Positions 14,514-19,570 of a DNA stretch of 24,111 nt are shown piece after piece (position 1 is the stretch's first letter; every line of letters starts with the position of its first letter). The stretch is from positions 1 to 24,111 of the forward strand of contig JBBTUK010000017.1 in the NCBI GenBank assembly GCA_038063775.1. Direction: 5' to 3'. This DNA comes from UM-FILTER-42-9 sp038063775 (GTDB lineage Bacteria > Patescibacteriota > Minisyncoccia > Moranbacterales > UBA2206). The notes beneath the pieces are model-generated. The model did not search any database. It saw nothing but the letters and a program-made list of their open reading frames with translations, and was not told where the DNA came from. A program made the translations under genes and the position numbers.

Positions 14514-14542
14514 ACAATAATTTGTGCTTTTTAGTGCATCAA
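14514..14542 (-). promoter_or_regulatory. Promoter of the PBP gene
   Basis: On the minus strand, TTGATG (plus-strand 14537-14542) and TATTGT (14514-14519) are 17 bases apart. Its -35 box is only 11 bases from that of the khpA promoter, forming a back-to-back divergent pair. Confidence 0.6.
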
Positions 14543-14553
14543 ATAAGCTAAAT

Positions 14554-14582
14554 TTGACAGTACTTTATTATTAAATTATAAT
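14554..14582 (+). promoter_or_regulatory. Consensus sigma70 promoter for khpA
   Basis: A perfect TTGACA (14554-14559) and perfect TATAAT (14577-14582) with the optimal 17-base spacer, the strongest promoter in the window. The leader to ATG 14687 is about 98 bases. Confidence 0.9.
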
Positions 14583-14610
14583 TTGCTCACAAAGCACGGA
14601 GCTCGCTTTA

Positions 14611-14676
14611 ATGGCGATAGAGGGATGGTGGTCGAACTTCCGCAACTTCTTTGCTTTAACAAGTAATAAATCGTAG
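14611..14676 (+). CDS. Possible 21-residue leader peptide before khpA
   Basis: ATG 14611 to TAG 14676 encodes MAIEGWWSNF... and lies wholly in the khpA leader. GGAG at 14598-14601 is nine bases before the ATG, a workable ribosome site, whereas khpA itself has none. AAAGC (14591-14595) can pair with GCTTT (14605-14609), hiding that site. The stop is ten bases before the khpA start. It may be a chance frame. Confidence 0.25.
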   Translation: MAIEGWWSNFRNFFALTSNKS

Positions 14677-14686
14677 AACCACGAAA

Positions 14687-14998
14687 ATGACAGAAAGCTC
14701 AAAAGACAGAGACTTCGTCGAGTATGTTGTTAAGCAAATTGTTAGCAACCCGGACGCGGTCAAGGTTGAAAGAAAGATTGATGAAATGGGCGTTCTCATA
14801 ACTTTGGATGTTGATCCATCAGATATGGGAATGGTTATCGGAAGAGAAGGCGCTACCGCGAAGGCACTAAGGACCCTGCTTCGAATCATAGGCGCTAAAA
14901 ACAATGCCCGCGTTAATCTGAAAATTAACGAACCGGAAGGATCCGCGAGGAAAGTGCCGGAACCGAAAAGCATTGATGATGTAGTTGGAGACCTGTAA
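14687..14998 (+). CDS. khpA: KH-domain RNA-binding protein KhpA (103 aa)
   Basis: KhpA is a small cytoplasmic RNA-binding protein that in other bacteria pairs with KhpB and affects cell division and envelope synthesis. A single KH domain fills the protein. VLITLDVDPSDMGMVIGREGATAKALRTLL contains the GxxG loop GREG (52-55) between the helices. The last 20 residues (SARKVPEPKSIDDVVGDL) are an extended tail. Length is slightly above the usual 75-85, mostly from the N- and C-terminal tails. In many bacteria it lies between rpsP and rimM-trmD; here trmD still follows but rpsP and rimM are absent. ATG 14687 has no Shine-Dalgarno sequence; an upstream ATG in the leader opens a separate 21-codon frame. 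Confidence 0.93.
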   Translation: MTESSKDRDFVEYVVKQIVSNPDAVKVERKIDEMGVLITLDVDPSDMGMVIGREGATAKALRTLLRIIGAKNNARVNLKINEPEGSARKVPEPKSIDDVVGDL

Positions 14999-15000
14999 TT

Positions 15001-15032
15001 TTCACCTTCTTGGTGAATCGGCCGAGGGCCGA
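15001..15032 (+). promoter_or_regulatory. Tandem hairpins after khpA
   Basis: TTCACC (15001-15006) pairs with GGTGAA (15012-15017), and directly after it TCGGCC (15018-15023) pairs with GGCCGA (15027-15032) around GAG. There is no T run, so these are not terminators. They may stabilise the 3' end of the khpA mRNA, which terminates at 15064. Confidence 0.45.
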
Positions 15033-15063
15033 AACCCAACCGCGATTATTGAAGAAATTTAAC

Positions 15064-15095
15064 AAAAAATCACCCGCCAAGGAGGGTGATTTTTT
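15064..15095. terminator. Intrinsic terminator between khpA and trmD
   Basis: AAAAAATCACCC (15064-15075) pairs perfectly with GGGTGATTTTTT (15084-15095) around an eight-base loop. The A and T flanks would allow action in both directions. It separates khpA from trmD. Confidence 0.92.
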
Positions 15096-15111
15096 GTTTT
15101 TGCCTTAAATA

Positions 15112-15120
15112 TGCTATTAT
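15112..15120 (+). promoter_or_regulatory. Extended -10 promoter for trmD
   Basis: TGC-TATTAT (15112-15120) is an extended -10. The -35 region is only T-rich. Transcription would start near 15127, about two bases before ATG 15129, so the message would be practically leaderless. Confidence 0.5.
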
Positions 15121-15128
15121 TTAGGCGT

Positions 15129-15794
15129 ATGCAGTTTGATATTATAACAATTTTTCCCAAGATTTTTGACTCTTATTTTTCCGAGTCAATAATAAAAAGG
15201 GCGCTGGAAAAAAGGCTGATAAAAATTAATGTGCATAATTTGCGCGATTTTACCCGTGACCGGCATAAAACGGTGGATGATACGCCTTATGGCGGCGGAG
15301 CGGGAATGGTATTGAAAATTGAACCGATCTGGCGATGTATTCAATTTTTAAAGTCAAAAGTAAGAAATAAAGAGAAAAAAGTTAGAACAATATTATTTTC
15401 CGCTAAGGGTAAGAAATATAACCAAAAAGATGCCCAGCGGCTGGCTAAGTATGACAATCTAATTTTAATTTGCGGACGATACGAGGGCGTTGACGAGAGA
15501 GTCGCGAAATATACCGCGGACGAAGAAATTTCCATTGGCGACTATGTTCTGACTGGCGGAGAAATACCGGCGATGATTTCGGTTGATTCGATAACGCGAC
15601 TTCTGCCGGGAGTATTGGGCAACCCGAGGTCTTTGGAGGAAGAGAGTTTTTCAAAAATTCAAAATTCTAGTTTAGAGTATCCGCAATACACCAAACCGGA
15701 GACATTTAATAAATGGAACGTTCCCAATGTGCTGTTAAGCGGAAATCATCAGAAAATTAAAGAATGGAGAGAAAAAAAGCACGGAAGCATTTAA
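15129..15794 (+). CDS. trmD: tRNA (guanine37-N1)-methyltransferase TrmD (221 aa)
   Basis: TrmD transfers a methyl group from S-adenosylmethionine to G37 of tRNAs, preventing frameshifts. The start is taken at ATG 15129 because the family begins MxFDIITxFP, seen here as MQFDIITIFPKIF; an ATG at 15111 would add six residues and lies over the -10 box. Diagnostic motifs: DDTPYGGGAGMVLK, ICGRYEGVDERV and EEISIGDYVLTGGEIPAM, which form the trefoil-knot SAM site, then LPGVLGNPRSLEEESF and the C-terminal LSGNHQKIKEWR. Length is typical (about 225-250). rimM, normally just upstream, is absent. ftsW follows after 22 bases, so trmD probably heads the ftsW-mur transcript. Confidence 0.97.
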   Translation: MQFDIITIFPKIFDSYFSESIIKRALEKRLIKINVHNLRDFTRDRHKTVDDTPYGGGAGMVLKIEPIWRCIQFLKSKVRNKEKKVRTILFSAKGKKYNQKDAQRLAKYDNLILICGRYEGVDERVAKYTADEEISIGDYVLTGGEIPAMISVDSITRLLPGVLGNPRSLEEESFSKIQNSSLEYPQYTKPETFNKWNVPNVLLSGNHQKIKEWREKKHGSI

Positions 15795-15816
15795 TTTTTG
15801 CGGTTTTAGTTTTATT

Positions 15817-16923
15817 ATGAAAAACCAAAAAGAAAAAGCTGATAAGATACTTTTGTTTATCATCCCAGCCTTGCTTGTTTTCGGGCTTGTTATGATCGCT
15901 TCCGCCGGAGTGGCTTATTCTAAAATCCGCTTCGGAAATTCTTATTTCTTTTTCAAGCGACAATTGCTTTTTGGAGTTATCCCCGGATTGGTGATGCTTT
16001 ACATCGGGCAAAAAATTAATTACGGCTTTTGGAAAAAAATCGCCTTTCCGCTTTTTTTCGCGAGCGTCGGACTTCTAGTGCTGGTTTTTATTCCGGGAAT
16101 CGGCGCGAAAATTTATGGAGCCAGCCGCTGGATCCAGCTGGGTTCAATTTCTTTTCAGCCTTCAGAAATGTTAAAATTAAGCCTGATTATCTATCTGGCG
16201 GCCTGGCTTGAAAGCCGCGGAGAAAGGGTGAAGGATGTCTTTGAAGGGCTGATGCCTTTTATGCTGATTTTGGGGCTGGTAAGCTTTCTTCTGATAAAAC
16301 AGCCGGATATCGGAACACTGGGAGTGATTATTTTAATCGCTATGTCGATGTTTTTCGTTTCCGGATCAAGGCTTTCTCATATTTTCGCGATGGGCTTCGC
16401 GGGAATACTCTTGCTATTTATGGTTATAAAAACGGAAGCTTATCGGGTCAGCCGCCTTTTGGTTTTTCTGCATCCGGAAATCGATCCGCAGGGAGTCGGA
16501 TACCAAATAAACCAATCCTTGTTGGCCTTAGGCTCCGGCGGTCTTTTTGGAGTCGGATTGGGCCACAGTCTGCAAAAGTTTAATTACTTGCCAGAACCCG
16601 TGGGTGATTCTATATTTGCTATAATAGGAGAAGAGCTGGGTTTTGTCGGAGCATTGACTCTGATTATTCTTTTTGTCATTCTGGCGATGCGCGGTTTAAA
16701 AATTGCCAAGGAGGCTCCGGATAATTTTTCCCGGCTGCTGGCCATCGGAATTGTTTCCTGGATATTTTTTCAGGCTTTCATAAATATAGCCGCTATTTCC
16801 GGAATTATCCCCCTGACCGGAATACCGCTTCCCCTTATAAGTTATGGTGGAACCTCAGTGGTGTTTTTGATGTTCGGAGTCGGAATACTGCTCAATATTT
16901 CCAAACACACCAAGCCGGACTGA
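15817..16923 (+). CDS. ftsW: FtsW, septal peptidoglycan glycan polymerase of the SEDS family (368 aa)
   Basis: FtsW is a multi-spanning membrane protein that polymerises lipid II at the division site with a partner class B PBP. About ten hydrophobic helices cover the length. SEDS motifs are clear: GASRWIQLG (101-109), FQPSEMLKL, KQPDIGT, GGLFGVGLGHS, and EPVGDSIFAIIGEELG (260-275), where D264 matches the catalytic aspartate of RodA/FtsW. The protein closes with PLTGIPLPLISYGGTS. RodA is possible by sequence, but the murG-murC-murB neighbours favour FtsW. Length is normal. It lies 22 bases after trmD with no Shine-Dalgarno sequence. No class B PBP or ftsZ is in the window. Confidence 0.92.
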   Translation: MKNQKEKADKILLFIIPALLVFGLVMIASAGVAYSKIRFGNSYFFFKRQLLFGVIPGLVMLYIGQKINYGFWKKIAFPLFFASVGLLVLVFIPGIGAKIYGASRWIQLGSISFQPSEMLKLSLIIYLAAWLESRGERVKDVFEGLMPFMLILGLVSFLLIKQPDIGTLGVIILIAMSMFFVSGSRLSHIFAMGFAGILLLFMVIKTEAYRVSRLLVFLHPEIDPQGVGYQINQSLLALGSGGLFGVGLGHSLQKFNYLPEPVGDSIFAIIGEELGFVGALTLIILFVILAMRGLKIAKEAPDNFSRLLAIGIVSWIFFQAFINIAAISGIIPLTGIPLPLISYGGTSVVFLMFGVGILLNISKHTKPD

Positions 16924-16950
16924 ATTTTAAAAAATAAAAATTAAATTCAT

Positions 16951-16998
16951 CCCGTTAAATCCCGTCGAGTGGGTGCGGCGAAACCGCAATTTAACGGG
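16951..16998. repeat. Palindromic element with three-way-junction fold between ftsW and murG
   Basis: CCCGTTAAAT (16951-16960) and ATTTAACGGG (16989-16998) are a perfect 10-base inverted repeat. Inside, TGCGG (16974-16978) pairs with CCGCA (16984-16988) around CGAAA, and CCC (16961-16963) can pair with GGG (16971-16973). The 48 bases end nine bases before the murG ATG. There is no T run, so it is not a terminator. It looks like a REP-type or small mobile palindrome. Confidence 0.75.
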
Positions 16999-17007
16999 CA
17001 AAAATCT

Positions 17008-18111
17008 ATGAAAATCGCATTAGCGGGTGGAGGAACTGGCGGGCATATCGTTCCCTTGATAAATGTAGCTAATAAAATAAGAGAAAAATTTCCCGACGCT
17101 GAGTTTGTCTTTATCGGTTCCAAGGGAAAAATGGAAGAAGAGTTCATGAGCCGGGAAGGAATTCCGACCGAAAACATTTCAGTGGGAAAAATGAGGCGCT
17201 ATTTTGCTTTCGCTAATTTTATCGATTTTTTCAAAGTCATCGCGGGAGTTTTTCACGCTCTTTGGTATCTGCTTGTGCATATGCCGGACGCGATCTTTTC
17301 TAAGGGTGGATACGCTTCTTTCCCGGTTGTTTTGGTCGGCTGGCTTTATCGGATTCCGATTATGATTCACGAATCCGACAGTGTTCCGGGAGTGACAAAC
17401 AGTATTTTGAGTAAATTCGCGACGCGCATCGCCGTTTCTTATCCATCAGCCGAAAAAGAGTTTCCCGCTTCACAGGTCGTGCTGACCGGCAATCCTTTGC
17501 AGCCTGACATAAATCAAGGGGATGCCGCAAGGATCAGAGCAAAATTTTCTTTGTTGGAATCGAAAAGAACCATTTTTGTCATGGGTGGCTCCCAGGGATC
17601 CAGAATTATCAACATTAAAATCGTCAATATTTTGCCCCAGCTACTGCACAAATATCAGGTTATCCATCAGACCGGAGAAAAAAACTTTGAAGAAGTGAAG
17701 CATAAAGCCGGAGAATTAGGCATCAAGGCAGGGAGAGAAGGGTATCACATTTTTCCTTTCATCGGCGCCGAGTTAAAAGATGTTTTTGCGGTAGCCGACT
17801 TGGTTATAACGCGAGCGGGAGCCAATTCACTTTCGGAAGTCGCGGCTAATGCCAAACCGTCAATCGTCATTCCGATTGAGAGTTCAGCGAATAACCACCA
17901 AAGGATGAACGCCTACGCATTAGCCAAAATTGGCGGGTGCGTTGTTTTGGAAGAAACTAATCTGGGAGAGCATGTATTGCTCAATAAAATAAACGAAATT
18001 ATGGAATCCGCAGAACTGCAGAAAAAACTTTCCGAAAACATAAAAACTTTTTATCACGCGGATGCAGCGGAAAAAATTACCGAAGGAATTTTAGGTATGA
18101 TGGAAAAATAG
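17008..18111 (+). CDS. murG: MurG, UDP-GlcNAc:lipid I N-acetylglucosaminyltransferase (367 aa)
   Basis: MurG adds GlcNAc to lipid I on the inner membrane face, making lipid II for FtsW and the PBP. The start is ATG 17008, which gives the family N-terminus MKIALAGGGTGGHI (GGTGGH at 8-13). An upstream GTG at 16969 would add 13 residues encoded by the palindromic element and is rejected. Other motifs: FSKGGYAS, IMIHESDSVPG (HEQN in E. coli), VLTGNPLQ, FVMGGSQGS, the UDP-GlcNAc site VITRAGANSLSEVAA, and the SSANNHQRMNA stretch. GT-B fold, peripheral membrane. Length is standard. There is no clear Shine-Dalgarno sequence, and the start region is next to the palindromic stem, which could affect initiation. 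Confidence 0.96.
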   Translation: MKIALAGGGTGGHIVPLINVANKIREKFPDAEFVFIGSKGKMEEEFMSREGIPTENISVGKMRRYFAFANFIDFFKVIAGVFHALWYLLVHMPDAIFSKGGYASFPVVLVGWLYRIPIMIHESDSVPGVTNSILSKFATRIAVSYPSAEKEFPASQVVLTGNPLQPDINQGDAARIRAKFSLLESKRTIFVMGGSQGSRIINIKIVNILPQLLHKYQVIHQTGEKNFEEVKHKAGELGIKAGREGYHIFPFIGAELKDVFAVADLVITRAGANSLSEVAANAKPSIVIPIESSANNHQRMNAYALAKIGGCVVLEETNLGEHVLLNKINEIMESAELQKKLSENIKTFYHADAAEKITEGILGMMEK

Positions 18112-18139
18112 AACTCCTAACTCCTAACTCCTAACTTCT
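18112..18139 (+). repeat. Tandem 7-mer repeat between murG and murC
   Basis: Three exact AACTCCT units (18112-18118, 18119-18125, 18126-18132) and a fourth with one change, AACTTCT (18133-18139), fill the whole spacer from the murG stop to one base before the murC ATG. The unit is the complement of an SD-like AGGAGTT. The copy number could vary by slippage. Confidence 0.9.
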
Positions 18140-18140
18140 A

Positions 18141-19559
18141 ATGGATTTAGCAAAAGTCAAAAAAGTTTATGTCATTGGCATTAAAGGATCCGGCATTGTG
18201 GCGGTTGTCCAGATCCTGGATTCGATGGGCATCGAAGTGACTGGATCGGATACCCATGAGAAATTTTTTACTGATGCGGTTCTCACGAAACTCGGCATAA
18301 AATATTTTGAAAAATTTTCGGCCAAAAATATTCCGGACGATGCCGATCTCGTTGTCTACTCAACCGCCTATAACGCGGAAAATAATGAAGAGTTCCGGGA
18401 ATGTGTCAAAAGGGGAGTGGCGATGAAAAGTTATCCGGAGATACTGGCTGATTTTTTCAATCAAAAATATGGAATCGCAGTTTGCGGGACACACGGGAAA
18501 ACTACGACTTCGGCCATGCTTAGTGTAGCGATGCAAAGAGCCGACAAAGATCCAGGTGCAATTATTGGTAGCCGGGTGATTGAGTGGGGGTCTAATGCCT
18601 TGGCCGGGAAAGGTGAGTTTTTTGTGATTGAAGCAGATGAATTTCAAAATAAACTGCGCCTATATAATCCCAAGGCGGTTATTTTTACCAGTGCGGATTG
18701 GGACCACCCTGATTTCTACAAGACTTTTGAAGAATACAAGAAAGCCTTTTCTGATTTCATTGTGAAAATTCCAAGATCTGGATTTTTAGTCGTCTGGGGC
18801 GATTCCGTGGCGACCAATGAGATCGCTTGCAGTGCCAAATGTGAAATTATAAAGTACGGTTTTCAAGAAGACAATGATGTTATAATATTCCCTCTCCCCC
18901 CAGCTCCCTCTCCCAGCGGGAGAGGGTGGACCGGAGGTCCGGGTGAGGGAGAAAAACAAAAATTCAGCGTTGAATTTTTAGGAAAAGATTTGGGGGAATT
19001 TGAAACACAGCTGGTCGGCGATCATAATTTGCTTAACGTCGCCGCAGTGATTGCGGTTTGTCATAAATTAAAATTAGATATGGAAAAAGTGCGGGAAGCA
19101 ATTCGGCAGTTTAGGGGAACATCCAGAAGATTTGAATACATCGGACAAAGAAATGGGGCGATCCTCATTGATGACTACGGCCATCATCCGGAAGAAGTGA
19201 GAGTTACCTTGAAAGCTACGCGGGAAATCTATCCGGACAAAAATATAATTGCGGTTTTTCATCCCCACTCATTTTCGCGAACCGAAACTTTTCTTCAAGA
19301 TTTTGCGCAAAGCTTTGATTCCGCTTCGGAGGTGATAGTCCTTGACATATACGGTTCGGCTCGCGAAAACACGGGCAACGTCAGTTCTCAGAATCTCGTC
19401 GACCTTATAAATAAATATGATCGGGGAAAAGCCCAATACATTCCGACCATAGATGAAACGGTGGATTTCTTGAAAGAAAAAATCGGCGAGAACGATGTCG
19501 TCCTTTGTATCGGTGCGGGCAATGTTTTTGAAGTGGCGGAAAAATTGGAGGAAAAATAG
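18141..19559 (+). CDS. murC: MurC, UDP-N-acetylmuramate-L-alanine ligase, with an in-frame palindrome-encoded insertion (472 aa)
   Basis: MurC is an ATP-dependent cytoplasmic ligase adding L-alanine to UDP-MurNAc, the first stem-peptide residue. The N-terminal Rossmann-like domain starts VYVIGIKGSGI. The ATP loop is GTHGKTTT (116-123). The central domain has IEADE (163-167) and GDHNLLN (293-299). The C-terminal domain has DDYGHHPEEV and FHPHSFSRT. The related ligase Mpl is an alternative, but context favours MurC. The odd part is residues about 250-271 (PLPPAPSPSGRG then WTGGPGEGEK), a low-complexity segment encoded entirely by a DNA palindrome. It sits between EDNDVII and FSVEFLG, where the family has only a short turn, so it should be a surface loop compatible with activity. 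No Shine-Dalgarno sequence. Confidence 0.95.
   Translation: MDLAKVKKVYVIGIKGSGIVAVVQILDSMGIEVTGSDTHEKFFTDAVLTKLGIKYFEKFSAKNIPDDADLVVYSTAYNAENNEEFRECVKRGVAMKSYPEILADFFNQKYGIAVCGTHGKTTTSAMLSVAMQRADKDPGAIIGSRVIEWGSNALAGKGEFFVIEADEFQNKLRLYNPKAVIFTSADWDHPDFYKTFEEYKKAFSDFIVKIPRSGFLVVWGDSVATNEIACSAKCEIIKYGFQEDNDVIIFPLPPAPSPSGRGWTGGPGEGEKQKFSVEFLGKDLGEFETQLVGDHNLLNVAAVIAVCHKLKLDMEKVREAIRQFRGTSRRFEYIGQRNGAILIDDYGHHPEEVRVTLKATREIYPDKNIIAVFHPHSFSRTETFLQDFAQSFDSASEVIVLDIYGSARENTGNVSSQNLVDLINKYDRGKAQYIPTIDETVDFLKEKIGENDVVLCIGAGNVFEVAEKLEEK
18889..18950. repeat. Palindromic element inserted in frame within murC
   Basis: TCCCTCTCCC (18889-18898) pairs with GGGTGAGGGA (18941-18950) with one mismatch. Inside are CCCTCTCCC (18906-18914) with GGGAGAGGG (18918-18926), a perfect 9-base-pair hairpin around AGC, and GGACC (18928-18932) with GGTCC (18936-18940) around GGA. 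CCCTCTCCC also occurs directly repeated (18890-18898 and 18906-18914). The composition is far more GC-rich than the flanks, no stop is introduced and the frame is kept. Confidence 0.9.
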
Positions 19560-19570
19560 GAAATAAATTT

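Noticed and set aside
15111..15128. ATG at 15111 as the trmD start
   Set aside because: TrmD proteins start at MxFDIIT, and this ATG lies over the extended -10 box, so it would not be transcribed.
16969..17007. GTG at 16969 as the murG start, adding MGAAKPQFNGQKS
   Set aside because: The extension is encoded by the palindromic element, and MurG proteins begin at the MKIALAGGGTGGH motif, here ATG 17008.
18112..18139. Tandem repeats as a CRISPR array
   Set aside because: The units are 7 bases with no spacers, and there are no cas genes. No CRISPR-like array occurs elsewhere in the window.
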